Shown here piece after piece: positions 35,601-43,297 of a stretch of 64,000 bases of DNA. Position numbers and translations under genes: made by a program. The notes under the pieces were generated by a model. It ran no database searches, had not been told where the DNA came from, and saw only the letters and a list, made by a program, of their open reading frames with translations. Positions within the stretch are counted from its first letter, which is position 1, and each line of letters opens with the position of its first letter. Source of the stretch: Bog-159 sp050008575 (lineage in GTDB: Bacteria; Acidobacteriota; Terriglobia; Bryobacterales; Bryobacteraceae); NCBI GenBank assembly GCA_050008575.1, contig JBEKMJ010000015.1, positions 34,959 through 98,958 on the forward strand, written 5' to 3'.

Positions 35601-35827
35601 GCGGGCTGCGATTCGAAGGGCGTCATGGAGCCGAGCGGCGTGCCGAACAGCAAAGACCAGCCGCAGGTGGTGGATTGGCTGGTGTCGAAGGAGACGGTCA
35701 CGCTGTCGGTCCCCGGCGGCAGCAGGTTGCTGGCCGGGGCGAGATTGGTGATGGAGAAAGACGCAGAGGAGGCAGCCGCCATAGCGGGCGCCAACAACAG
35801 CGGAAGGCCGATCCGGATCGCACGCAT
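32660..35827 (-). CDS. Large secreted multidomain carbohydrate-related protein with Solibacter C-terminal domain
   Basis: The start MRAIRIGLPLLLAPAMAAAS (35827) is a signal peptide; the frame upstream is only repeat. Of 1,055 residues, about 90-430 resemble a putative glycoside-hydrolase barrel (ALAYDGIFWDNVFLSISWYT, like GHL15-type proteins). About 445-600 is a CBM4/9-like module (LISNGSFEQGLNGWYLF). About 637-790 is a golvesin/CBM25-like module (VDDSSAAFTATGAWYSATYN). About 824-1055 is the TIGR03437-type domain (ISYVSPGQINALMPADATLG, LYGTGLGPTSPPTPVSQAAF, YQVNVQVP). It is secreted and probably binds or cleaves polysaccharide. It heads a three-gene operon. Confidence 0.85.
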   Translation of the reverse strand: MRAIRIGLPLLLAPAMAAASSASFSITNLAPASNLLPPGTDSVTVSFDTSQSTTCGWSLLFGTPLGSMTPFESQPATSHQGLVTGLSTDTRVLNVVYIQCAADPGYTGYLQYRDVPARNGNFPRIGSIWSGGYVYDTVPAQAEKIQLFLGPFIDPPGATTIRNAEPTVIVMPSFNATATTDPSEVVPDDYYLLDVNGNRIQNWPTPGVYLLNLTKPEVATYLANMAYQYLVNNALAYDGIFWDNVFLSISWYTTDVYGNPVQIDANGDGIPDDPATLDAAWRAGVELEFQTFRQLAPSAYMSGHLGQIPPDPTELASFNGDSLVFDAVNVQEGVLPFSALWQTYNDWFSAGRQPAIAMVQSSPPNQIAYGYGFNPQQTMLPSTLAFAQTWYPNVRFGLALALMNDGFFTFDLGDTGGAVNWWYDEYDFPLGVPIAPYAQLGSVSGPNLISNGSFEQGLNGWYLFVEQDGQAAATATIDTNVAAVGNNSLLVGVTSPDSQNWNVNLSQGNLPFTAGTSYQLQFWARANLPVAITVNTQGGAPDYPNYGLYTQVSLATTWQLYTLSFQAPTTANDGSVLFNLGLAVANIWIDGVQLNSVEPGVYRRDYTLGTVLLNGSASPQTIAPGPGFQRFTGTQAPRYQYIVDDSSAAFTATGAWYSATYNSGGGTASGETVNGPYYHAWGTTCNELDSGPGSAVWNLGITQDGTYTLEVWLPAAPSASGWTKSATYDVLASGAVIFSATLDQSTAIAGDQWHLIAPALHLTAASSPALRIGNGGSGPLIADAVYVYSSSLYNDGSAAPSVTLAPMDGILLQRTQPAAAPASRVTSVTDAASYGAAIAPGEWVSIFGTGFGTATQTWTAGDFVNGQLPTSLGGVSVTIDGQPAYISYVSPGQINALMPADATLGPVTVQVTTPQGRSYPGTVMLQRLAPELFTWAPGSVTYAAAEHANGALVGPSPLQPAAVGEVIELYGTGLGPTSPPTPVSQAAFPPAILAAPANVTIGGVAAQVQWAGLIAPGLYQVNVQVPVVAAGDQPVTVSIAGFQSAAGVNVSVGGN

Positions 35828-35854
35828 CAACCAATAGTTTATGCCGGATGCGAA

Positions 35855-36122
35855 GTGGGGCAGGACTCCAGTCCTGTCAGGATGGGGCGTGGGGCGGCGC
35901 CATGCGCCGCCGAGGGCGAGCTTCGCTCGCCGAAGAGCGGGGCTGCGAGGCCCGCGCAGGCTGCGAGCCTGCCCCACGGCGGCGGACAGAATGTAGAAAC
36001 GCAGTGGGTTTTCGACCGTGCGCGGGTCCTCCAGGACCCGCTCCGCGCGTAACGAAATCAGCCCTGGTTGGACTCACCCAGGCCGACGTGGACGTCGGCC
36101 CGCAGGACTGGAGTCCGGCCCC
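35855..36122 (+). repeat. Long composite repeat, copy B
   Basis: This is the forward-strand partner of 6000-6262, which is inverted. It fills the space between the start of the large secreted gene and the sigma-factor gene. It includes GTGGGGCAGGACTCCAGTCC, GGCGGCGCCATGCGCCGCC, GGCGAGCTTCGCTCGCC, GCAGGCTGCGAGCCTGCC, a unique segment around 35985-36020, GCGGGTCCTCCAGGACCCGC and GGCCGACGTGGACGTCGGCC. Confidence 0.9.
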
Positions 36123-36161
36123 ACCATTCGCTGGTATCATGAATCATCATCCGGTAAACTA

Positions 36162-36665
36162 GTGGAACGAGAACAGATCCTTCTCAAACTGCGTGAAAGG
36201 ATCGTGGCCTTCGCGGCATCTCATGTACAGGGGGATATTGCCGAAGACCTGGCGCAAGAGGTGTTGATCCTTTTGCATGAGAAATACCATCGGGTGGAAC
36301 GTCTGGAGGAACTGGTTCCGCTGGCTCTCCAAATCGCGAGGTTCAAGATCATGAGCCTGCGCCGCAAATCGCAACGTCACGGCGAATACACGCAAGTTTC
36401 CGTCACCGACATCCAATTGCCCGACCTGGATGCCAATCCGGAAGCGCTGGTGGAGCGCAAGCTGATGCTGGAGCGTCTGACGAGGGCGGTAGGGCAATTG
36501 GGCGATCGCTGCCGCGAATTGCTGCGCCTGAAATTGCAGGGCCGGAACTTCGGCGAGATCCAAAAGAGCATGGGCGCCGGGTCGATCAACACGGTTTACA
36601 CGTGGGACTATCGCTGCCGGCAACAGTTGCTCGAACTCATGGGCGGGGACTGGGAGAAGAAATGA
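36162..36665 (+). CDS. ECF-like RNA polymerase sigma factor
   Basis: From GTG 36162 the 167-residue protein has region 2 (GDIAEDLAQEVLILLHEKYH, then LALQIARFKIMSLRRKSQRH) and region 4 (VGQLGDRCRELLRLKLQGRN, FGEIQKSMGAGSINTVYTWD). There is no region 3. Upstream residues derive from composite repeat B, so the GTG is preferred although no strong ribosome-binding site is seen. Its stop overlaps the start of the membrane-partner gene (ATGA), the usual arrangement of sigma and anti-sigma genes. Confidence 0.85.
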   Translation: MEREQILLKLRERIVAFAASHVQGDIAEDLAQEVLILLHEKYHRVERLEELVPLALQIARFKIMSLRRKSQRHGEYTQVSVTDIQLPDLDANPEALVERKLMLERLTRAVGQLGDRCRELLRLKLQGRNFGEIQKSMGAGSINTVYTWDYRCRQQLLELMGGDWEKK

Positions 36666-37750
36666 GCCGCGAGGATATTCAAAAGCTGCTGGGCGGCTAT
36701 GCGACCGATACTCTCAGCGAAGCGGAGCGGCGGGCGCTTTACGCAGCGGCGCTGGAGGATCAGGAACTCTTCGATGCGCTGGCGAAGGAACAGGCGCTGC
36801 GGGAGGTGCTGCAGGATCCCGCCGCGCGGCAACAGTTGATGGAGGCCTTGGGTCCGGCGCCCGTGGCCCTGATGGCGCGCGGGTGGCGGTGGCTGCGGCG
36901 GCCGGCTGTGCTGGCGATGGCGGGGGGGATGGCGGTGCTGCTGATCGTGGCCGGACTGGCGCTGCGGCAGCCGAAGCATGCCGCTCAACAAGAGGCGCTG
37001 GTGGCGGACGCGATCACGCAGACGCCTCCCACGCCGGTGAAGCCCGCGGCGGTTGCAGCGGAGCCCACCGCTCGACCGGTGCGGAAAACGCTGAAGCAGA
37101 CGCTGGCTGGAGCGCTGGAGAGCAAGGCGGAACAGGCGCCGCCATGGCCCGCGCCTACCGCCATCGGCGCTCCCCCGGCGCAGCCCGCGCCCGCCGCGCC
37201 ACGCCCCGCGCCGGCCGGTGTGGGCGGCCAACTAGGGGGCGGGGGGGGCGGGGACGTGCGGCCAGCGGTCCAGGCGGCCGGCGCGCCGGTCGTCAGCCTC
37301 AATTCGCAGGCCATGCCGCCGGCGTCTTTGATGCACGCCCGTAATGCATTCGCGGCGGGGTCCTTCATGGCCACGCCCGCGGTCCAATATACGCTGCTGC
37401 GGAGAGGCGATGGGGACACCTACTCGCCGGTGCCGTCCGGCACCGTGTTTCACGCCGGCGATTCCGTCCGGCTGCGAATCGAGCCTGCCGAGGATGGCAA
37501 CGTCCGTCTATTCCAGCGTGAGCCGGGCGCCGGATGGAACCTGGTCGCGAGCCAACAAGTCGAGAAGGACCAGCGCTACGATCTGCCGTCGACGGGCGGC
37601 CTGCAATCCGATCGACCGGCCAAACTGGAACTATTGCTGGAACTCTCGCGCCTCGCGCAAGCTACGCCGGCCACTGCCGCGGGCGCGGCCGCCAGCGCGC
37701 CGGCGGCCAAAGCCCTGGCGCCTGTCAAAATCACGCTCGATTACCAGTGA
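36662..37750 (+). CDS. Membrane-bound probable anti-sigma partner
   Basis: The 362-residue protein has a cytoplasmic N-terminal helical part (MSREDIQKLLGGYATDTLSE, ALEDQELFDALAKEQALREV) that looks like an anti-sigma domain without a zinc motif. One membrane helix follows (AVLAMAGGMAVLLIVAGLAL, near residues 78-98). A long Pro/Ala/Gly-rich linker containing eight consecutive glycine or near-glycine residues is next, and an outer DUF4384-like beta domain (SVRLRIEPAEDGNVRLFQRE) closes the protein. It overlaps the sigma gene by 4 bases. It probably holds the sigma factor at the membrane and responds to an outside signal. Confidence 0.72.
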   Translation: MSREDIQKLLGGYATDTLSEAERRALYAAALEDQELFDALAKEQALREVLQDPAARQQLMEALGPAPVALMARGWRWLRRPAVLAMAGGMAVLLIVAGLALRQPKHAAQQEALVADAITQTPPTPVKPAAVAAEPTARPVRKTLKQTLAGALESKAEQAPPWPAPTAIGAPPAQPAPAAPRPAPAGVGGQLGGGGGGDVRPAVQAAGAPVVSLNSQAMPPASLMHARNAFAAGSFMATPAVQYTLLRRGDGDTYSPVPSGTVFHAGDSVRLRIEPAEDGNVRLFQREPGAGWNLVASQQVEKDQRYDLPSTGGLQSDRPAKLELLLELSRLAQATPATAAGAAASAPAAKALAPVKITLDYQ

Positions 37751-37788
37751 ACAAGCCCGCGGGCCTGTCCCACCTATACAATCAATTT

Positions 37789-40083
37789 ATGACCGACGCG
37801 GCGCTGCTCGACCACATCACGCGCTTGCCGCACTCCAAGGGCAATTTCAAACAGCTCGTGCGCGAGCTCGGCGGCAAGGGCACAACGCGCGCAGAGCTGG
37901 AACTCTCGGTTGCGCGGCTGCTGGCGCGCGGCAATCTGGTGGAACCGCGGCCGGGCCACTACGTGGCGACCGCGCGCAGCCGCGAGTTCGCCATCGGCCG
38001 CATGAACATGCACCGGGACGGCTATGGCTTCCTGATCGCCGAGCGGCCGGTGGAAGGCATCCAGGGAGACGTTTATATCCCGGCCGATTCCGCGCGGAAG
38101 GCCATGCATGGCGACCGCGTGCTGGTGCGCATCGCGCGCATCGAGCCTGGCGGCCGCGCCGACGGCGAAATCGTCAAGGTTATGAAGCGCGCGCATCCGA
38201 CGGTGGTCGGCGAATTCCGGGTGGGCCGCCGCGGCAATTACGTAGTGCCGCAGGACGGGCGCATCCAGCAGTGGATCGACATTCCGGAAGGTATGGAGAT
38301 TCCCGCGGGTGTACGGCAGATCGACCGCATCGGCGCGGCGCCGCTGCAGGTTTCCGATCCCACCGATCTGGATGGCCTGATCGTCGACGTGGAATTGCTC
38401 GAATTTCCGGAACAAGGCGGGCGCGCGGCCGGACGTGTCATCGAGATTCTGGGCCATCCGGACGATTTCGGCATCGATGTCGAGATCGTGATCCGCAAGC
38501 ATCACCTGCCGCACCAGTTTCCGCCCGAGGTGGTGGAGCAGGCCGAGCGGGTTCCGGATGCCATCGCCGCCGGCGAACTGGAAGGGCGCGAGGATTTCCG
38601 CGGCTACGATATTGTCACCATCGACGGCGAAACGGCGCGCGATTTCGACGATGCCGTGTGGGTGGACCGGCTGGCCAACGGCAACTACGCGCTCGACGTA
38701 CACATCGCCGACGTCAGCCATTACGTGCGCCCCGGTTCCCCCATCGATGCGGAGGCGCGCCTGCGCGGCACCAGCGTCTACTTCCCGGATCGCGCGGTGC
38801 CCATGCTGCCCTTCGAGCTTTCCACCAACATCTGTTCGCTGGTACCACAGGCGGACCGGCTGGTGCTTTCCGCGCTGATGGAATTCGACCATCAGGGAGA
38901 CTTGGTCGGTCAGGCGTTCACGCCGGGCGTGATTCGCAGCGCCGAACGCATGACCTATACCAACGTGCACCGGCTGCTGGAAGGCGACGCCGATTTGCGC
39001 GCGCGCTACGCACCGTTGGTCTCGCGGTTCGAGCTGATGCAAGAGCTGGCGCTAATCTTGAACCGCAAGCGGGTGCGGCGCGGGTCCATCGATTTCGATT
39101 TGCCGGAGCCGCTGATCGAATTCGACGAGTTCGGCGAGATGACGGGCGTGATTCGCGCGCCGCGCAACATCGCGCACCGGCTGATCGAGGAATTCATGCT
39201 GGCGGCCAATGAAGCCGTGGCTGCGCATCTGCAGGCCGCGCTCGAAGCGTCGATTTACCGCATCCACGAGTTGCCCGATCCCAAGCGCGTGATGGAGTTC
39301 GATGAAGTGGCGGCGCATTTTGGTTATTCGCTGGGCGTGGGCGCGATTCCGGTGAAGAAGTTCGGCTACACGGACCACCGGCGGGACGGGCGCAAGGTGC
39401 GGAAAGACGTTGTGGTGGCGGAGAAGGCCAGCGGCATTTCGTCGCGGAATTATCAGAAGCTGGTGGCCAAAATCGAAGGCAAACCGGAGGAGCGGATTCT
39501 CAGCTATCTGATGCTGCGGTCGCTGAAACAGGCGCGCTACAGCACCGACAATGCGGGGCACTTCGCGCTGGCGGCGGACGCCTACACGCATTTCACATCG
39601 CCTATCCGGCGTTATCCGGACCTGATCGTGCACCGGCTGTTGAAAGCCGCCTTGCGACAAAAGGCGGGACCGGCCGAGCCCGAGCTGCGGGCCATCGCGG
39701 AAGAGTGCTCGCAATCGGAGCGGCGCGCCGCGGATGCCGAGCGCGAGCTGGTGGAGTGGAAGAAAGTCAAATTCATGGAGTCGCGGCTGGGCGAGGAGTT
39801 CGGCGCGCTGGCGATCGGCGCCACGAAGTACGGCCTGTTCGTGGAACTGGAGGAGATGTTCATCGAGGGGCTGGTGCCGATCGACACGCTGCCGGGCGAC
39901 CGGTACACGTACCACGAGAATGTGCGCAAGATCGTGGGGCAGCGCACGCGCAGGGAGTTTTCGATCGGCGACAAGGTGCGGGTGGCGCTCGATCGCGTGG
40001 ATGCGGCGGAGCGCAAGCTGCAGTTCTCGATTGTGGAGCCGGAGCCCAAACGGCGAGCCAAGAAGCCGCGGGCGCGCGGATGA
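37789..40083 (+). CDS. rnr: Ribonuclease R
   Basis: The 764-residue protein has an N-terminal helix-turn-helix (TRAELELSVARLLARGNLVE), two cold-shock domains (NMHRDGYGFLI; PTVVGEFRVGRRGNYVVPQD), the RNB catalytic motif IDGETARDFDDAVWVDRL with all four aspartates, SPIRRYPDLIVHRLL, and a C-terminal S1 domain (GEEFGALAIGATKYGLFVEL) with a basic tail (KRRAKKPRARG). It degrades structured RNA 3' to 5'. I use ATG 37789. A GTG at 37747 overlapping the previous stop is an in-frame alternative. It overlaps the SUMF1-type gene by ATGA. Confidence 0.96.
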   Translation: MTDAALLDHITRLPHSKGNFKQLVRELGGKGTTRAELELSVARLLARGNLVEPRPGHYVATARSREFAIGRMNMHRDGYGFLIAERPVEGIQGDVYIPADSARKAMHGDRVLVRIARIEPGGRADGEIVKVMKRAHPTVVGEFRVGRRGNYVVPQDGRIQQWIDIPEGMEIPAGVRQIDRIGAAPLQVSDPTDLDGLIVDVELLEFPEQGGRAAGRVIEILGHPDDFGIDVEIVIRKHHLPHQFPPEVVEQAERVPDAIAAGELEGREDFRGYDIVTIDGETARDFDDAVWVDRLANGNYALDVHIADVSHYVRPGSPIDAEARLRGTSVYFPDRAVPMLPFELSTNICSLVPQADRLVLSALMEFDHQGDLVGQAFTPGVIRSAERMTYTNVHRLLEGDADLRARYAPLVSRFELMQELALILNRKRVRRGSIDFDLPEPLIEFDEFGEMTGVIRAPRNIAHRLIEEFMLAANEAVAAHLQAALEASIYRIHELPDPKRVMEFDEVAAHFGYSLGVGAIPVKKFGYTDHRRDGRKVRKDVVVAEKASGISSRNYQKLVAKIEGKPEERILSYLMLRSLKQARYSTDNAGHFALAADAYTHFTSPIRRYPDLIVHRLLKAALRQKAGPAEPELRAIAEECSQSERRAADAERELVEWKKVKFMESRLGEEFGALAIGATKYGLFVELEEMFIEGLVPIDTLPGDRYTYHENVRKIVGQRTRREFSIGDKVRVALDRVDAAERKLQFSIVEPEPKRRAKKPRARG

Positions 40084-40751
40084 CGCCCGATCTGATCCCG
40101 ATTCCCGGCGGTGAGTTTGCGATGGGCCAGGCCGATGGGCGCGATGAAGAGCGTCCGGTGCATCGGGTTTCGGTTGCGCCGTTTCGCCTGGGCCGGTGCC
40201 AGGTGACCAACGCCGAGTACGACGAGTTTCGGCGCGCCACGGGCCACGGCATGCCGCCGTTCCGTTTGCGGAAGGAGTTTGCCGATCCCGCGCAGCCCGT
40301 GGTGGGGGTGAGTTGGTTCGATGCGGCAGCGTATTGTGCGTGGCTTTCAGGCTACCGTTTGCCTACGGAGGCGGAGTGGGAATTCGCGGCGCGCGGCGGG
40401 TTGGAGCAGCAGGTTTATCCTTGGGGCAACGCGCCGGTGTTCGCGCGGCCCGACTATCACGCGCGCTGGGCACACGCACCTGAGCCGGCGGGCACGGCCG
40501 CGCCCAATGGGTTCGGCCTTTACGATATGTGCGAGAACGTGCATGAATGGTGCTCGGATTGGTACGATCCCGCTTACTACACCGTTTCGCCCGTCGACAA
40601 TCCGCAAGGGCCGGAAACGGGGACACGCCGCGCGTCGCGGGGAGGCGCGTGGCGGCACCAGATCAAGATTGCGCGTTGCGCGGCGCGCAGCAGCATTCCG
40701 CCGGAGTTTTGCTATGCGGACTATGGGTTCCGGGTAGCTTGTGGCGGATGA
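40080..40751 (+). CDS. SUMF1/formylglycine-generating-enzyme-family protein
   Basis: The 223-residue protein has the C-type lectin-like SUMF1 fold: IPGGEFAMGQADGRDEERPV, VTNAEYDEFRRATG, YCAWLSGYRLPTEAEWEFAA, GLYDMCENVHEWCSDWYDPA, SRGGAWRHQI, ADYGFRVA. Of the paired active-site cysteines of true formylglycine-generating enzymes only the second position is kept (IARCAARS); the first is Ile. It is therefore more likely another SUMF1-type protein than a sulfatase activator. It is translationally coupled to RNase R, which is a curious pairing. Confidence 0.88.
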   Translation: MTPDLIPIPGGEFAMGQADGRDEERPVHRVSVAPFRLGRCQVTNAEYDEFRRATGHGMPPFRLRKEFADPAQPVVGVSWFDAAAYCAWLSGYRLPTEAEWEFAARGGLEQQVYPWGNAPVFARPDYHARWAHAPEPAGTAAPNGFGLYDMCENVHEWCSDWYDPAYYTVSPVDNPQGPETGTRRASRGGAWRHQIKIARCAARSSIPPEFCYADYGFRVACGG

Positions 40752-40863
40752 GAAGGGACGTGCGGCGCATTTGGCTGTGGCCTTTCAGCGGGCCTGCGAG
40801 TCCCGCATTGGCTCCGAGCCGCAATGCCGCTTAGTTTTCAATGAAACTCGATTCTGCGTAAAG

Positions 40864-40976
40864 TGGAGGGCGGGCAATTATGCCCGCAGCCGGCTTTTAG
40901 CCGGCTTGGGCGAGCGTAGCTCGCCTGTGTCGGCAGAAGTGCCGACACGGCACGCCGGGGGCGTGCGCCACGAGGG
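40864..40976. repeat. Hairpin-module repeat cluster 7
   Basis: Modules in order are GGGCGGGCAATTATGCCCGC, AGCCGGCTTTTAGCCGGCT, GGCGAGCGTAGCTCGCC, GTGTCGGCAGAAGTGCCGAC and GGCACGCCGGGGGCGTGCGCC. A decayed GCGGGCCTGCGAGTCCCGC copy lies at about 40790. The cluster sits between the convergent SUMF1-type and arsC genes. Confidence 0.9.
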
Positions 40977-41028
40977 TACCAACGAAATGCCAATCAAGAA
41001 GCGGCATTGGGCTACGAGCCTGCCCCAT

Positions 41029-41454
41029 TCATCGAAAAACCGGCGGCGGAAATCCGCGCAAGTAGCCGCGGATCTCATCGCGCACGCGCCGGAATGCCGC
41101 TAGCCGTTGCCGTTCATCGCCCTCGACGGCGGCCGGATCGTCGAAGCTGCGATGCAGACGATTCGCATGTCCGGGATAGATCGGACAGGTTTCGCGCGCG
41201 TTATCGCAGACGGTCAGCACGTAGTCGAAATGCCGGCCGGCGAACTCGTCCACGGATTTCGAGCGATGGCAAGAGATATCGATCCCCAGTTCCCGCATCA
41301 CCGCGATGGCTTCTGGCCGGACGTGGCTGGGGCGCGTGCCGGCGCTTTCCACTGCGAAGCGATCGCCGGCGGCATGCCGTAACAATCCTTCGGCCATCTG
41401 GCTGCGGGCGGAATTGCCGGTACAGAGAATGAGAACGCGCTGCTTATCGCTCAT
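41029..41454 (-). CDS. arsC: Arsenate reductase, low-molecular-weight phosphatase type
   Basis: The 141-residue protein has the P-loop LCTGNSARSQMAEGLL and the second cysteine pair in TVCDNARETCPIYPG, the triad used by thioredoxin-coupled ArsC of the pI258 type. It reduces arsenate to arsenite in the cytoplasm. It is the last gene of the ars operon and overlaps the aquaporin gene by ATGA (41451-41454). Confidence 0.95.
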   Translation of the reverse strand: MSDKQRVLILCTGNSARSQMAEGLLRHAAGDRFAVESAGTRPSHVRPEAIAVMRELGIDISCHRSKSVDEFAGRHFDYVLTVCDNARETCPIYPGHANRLHRSFDDPAAVEGDERQRLAAFRRVRDEIRGYLRGFPPPVFR

Positions 41455-42125
41455 CGTGCCGGCTCCTCTTGCGGCGGTTGGGGCGGCGCCAGCCAGCGGA
41501 ACAGGAGCGTGGCCGCGGCCGCCCCGGCCAGTTGCGCCGCGACGAAGCCCGGCGCATCCGCGGGGCGTATTCCCGCGAACGTATCGCTGGCCGACCGCGC
41601 CAGGGTGACTGCGGGATTCGCGAACGAAGTCGACGCCGTGAACCAGTACGCCCCGGTGATGTAAGCGCCCACCGCGAACGGGACGGCGGACGAGCGCAGC
41701 CGCGCACAGCCCCAGATGACTGCCAGCAGCCCGAAGGTGGCGACGAACTCGCTGAACAGCAGAGCGCCGCCCGGTCTGGCGTGGCGCGACGCGCGGAAGA
41801 CAGGCTCGCCGAACATGGCATGCGCCGCGGCTACGCCAACGAATGCGCCGGCGATCTGCGCGGCCAGATACCCCGGCACCTCACGCCAGGCCAGCCCGCC
41901 TTGCGAGGCATCGGCGAGCGTAACGGCCGGATTGAAGTGCGCTCCCGAAATTGGACCGAAGGCCAGAATCAGCGCCACCAACATGGCGCCGGTAGCCAGC
42001 GTGTTGGCCAGCAGAGCGATCGCCACGTTGCCGCCAGCGAGGCGCTCACCCATAATGCCGGAGCCTATCACCGCGGCCAGCAGGAAGGCGGTTCCGAGGG
42101 CTTCAGCGGCAGCACGACGGAGCAC
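41451..42125 (-). CDS. Aquaglyceroporin-type channel, probable arsenite exit route (AqpS-like)
   Basis: From GTG 42125 (preceded by AAGGA) the 224-residue protein has six membrane segments and two NPA boxes (GAHFNPAVTLA and TSFANPAVTLARS). The long upstream frame is antisense-like sequence inside arsM. The gene overlaps the arsM end by 23 bases and the arsC start by 4. In Sinorhizobium an aquaporin in the ars operon lets arsenite leave the cell after reduction. No arsB or acr3 is present here, so the same role is likely. Confidence 0.88.
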   Translation of the reverse strand: MLRRAAAEALGTAFLLAAVIGSGIMGERLAGGNVAIALLANTLATGAMLVALILAFGPISGAHFNPAVTLADASQGGLAWREVPGYLAAQIAGAFVGVAAAHAMFGEPVFRASRHARPGGALLFSEFVATFGLLAVIWGCARLRSSAVPFAVGAYITGAYWFTASTSFANPAVTLARSASDTFAGIRPADAPGFVAAQLAGAAAATLLFRWLAPPQPPQEEPAR

Positions 42126-42942
42126 AGCAGTCCTTTGGCAACGGCTTCGCCGCGCGGATGAATGCGCTGATGAATTTGCCATCCACCTGCGCCGCGATGC
42201 GGTCGACATCGAGACCTTGTCCGGCCAGGAACTGCCGGGCATCTTCGACGGAATGGATGCGGGTGGGTTCGATGCCGACGCCCGCAAAGCCCGCCGCGGT
42301 TAGTTTGGCGCGATAGTCGGATTCCCCGAGCGCGCCGGCGACGCAACCGATCCACAATTCCACGCTGTGCCGGATCTCCGCCGGCACTTCTCCGCGGACC
42401 ACCACGTCGGAGACGGCGAAGCGCCCGCCGGGCTTGAGCACGCGGAAAGCTTCGCGGAGCACTTTGTCCTTGTCGCCCGAGAGATTGATCACGCAGTTGG
42501 AAATTATAACGTCGACGGAGTTGTCCGGCAGCGGGATGTGTTCGATCTCACCCTTCAGGAATTCGACGTTGGCGACGCCCGCTTTACGCTGGTTTTCGCG
42601 CGCGAGCGCCAGCATCTCATCCGTCATGTCGAGCCCGTAGGCCTTGCCGGACGGGCCAACACGGCGGGCGGAGAGCAGCACGTCGATGCCGCCGCCGGAG
42701 CCCAGATCGAGCACTGTTTCTCCGGTTTTCAACTCGGCCAGCGCCGTAGGGTTGCCGCAGCCCAGCGATGCCTTGACGGCTTCCTCCGGAAGGCCGGCGG
42801 TCTGGTTGGCATCGTAGAGCCGCGAGGTGATCGGGTCGCAGGCATCCACCGCGGCCGTGGCGCCGCAGCATGAACTGCCGCCGGCGCCGACGCGCAGGGC
42901 GGCCTGACCGTATTTTTCTTTGACGATTTCTTTGATTTCCAT
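42103..42942 (-). CDS. arsM: Arsenite S-adenosylmethionine methyltransferase
   Basis: ATG 42942 follows a GAGG ribosome-binding site. The 279-residue protein has the SAM motif VLDLGSGGGIDVLL, and the three arsenic-binding cysteines expected of ArsM in SLGCGNP, ISNCVINLS and LWIGCVAGAL. It also has GGSSCCGAT near the N-terminus and a cysteine-rich end (PKDCCAPSCCR). It methylates arsenite to volatile or less retained forms. It starts 7 bases after the arsR stop and overlaps the channel gene. Confidence 0.95.
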   Translation of the reverse strand: MEIKEIVKEKYGQAALRVGAGGSSCCGATAAVDACDPITSRLYDANQTAGLPEEAVKASLGCGNPTALAELKTGETVLDLGSGGGIDVLLSARRVGPSGKAYGLDMTDEMLALARENQRKAGVANVEFLKGEIEHIPLPDNSVDVIISNCVINLSGDKDKVLREAFRVLKPGGRFAVSDVVVRGEVPAEIRHSVELWIGCVAGALGESDYRAKLTAAGFAGVGIEPTRIHSVEDARQFLAGQGLDVDRIAAQVDGKFISAFIRAAKPLPKDCCAPSCCR

Positions 42943-42949
42943 GTGGTCC

Positions 42950-43297
42950 TCACTTACAGAGTTGGATGATGGCCGCCGGCTCGACCGCCTTGTTCCGGGT
43001 ACAGCACTCGGCATACAGGAATGTCAGGATCTCTTGCAAACCTTCGGCGTTGGCCGTGTACCAAAGAAAGGATCCGTCCCGCCGCACGCGGGCCAGGTCT
43101 TCGCCGCGGAGCTTTTCCAGATGATGGGAAAGTGTGGAGCCGGGTATGCCGAGCTCTGCCTGGATGTCGCCGGCGATCATGCCGTCCGGGTGAGCTGAGA
43201 GCAGCAGGCGCAGGATGCGCAAGCGGGCATCGTTGGCCAGCGCGCCGAACATGTCGGCGTAGCGGGCGATCTGTTCGGGACTGGCAGGTTTTTTCAT
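42950..43297 (-). CDS. arsR: ArsR-family arsenic-responsive repressor
   Basis: The 115-residue winged-helix protein has ALANDARLRILRLLLSAHPD, the recognition helix IPGSTLSHHLEKLRGEDLAR, and RRDGSFLWYTANA as wing. Metal-binding cysteines are C-terminal: AECCTRN near residue 97 and IIQLCK at the end. This is like the Acidithiobacillus-type ArsR, not the Cys-Val-Cys of E. coli. Its start codon overlaps the first of two perfect operators at 43296-43337, so it should repress itself and arsM-channel-arsC until arsenite binds. Confidence 0.93.
   Translation of the reverse strand: MKKPASPEQIARYADMFGALANDARLRILRLLLSAHPDGMIAGDIQAELGIPGSTLSHHLEKLRGEDLARVRRDGSFLWYTANAEGLQEILTFLYAECCTRNKAVEPAAIIQLCK

Noticed and set aside
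33968..36052. A 694-codon plus-strand frame opposite the large secreted protein gene
   Set aside because: The sequence is Arg/Gly/Val-rich without motifs, and the minus strand has a signal peptide and clear modules.
37747..37788. GTG 37747 as the start of RNase R
   Set aside because: It overlaps the previous stop in GTGA form and is possible, but the extra 14 residues (NKPAGLSHLYNQF type) are not typical of the family, so ATG 37789 was preferred.
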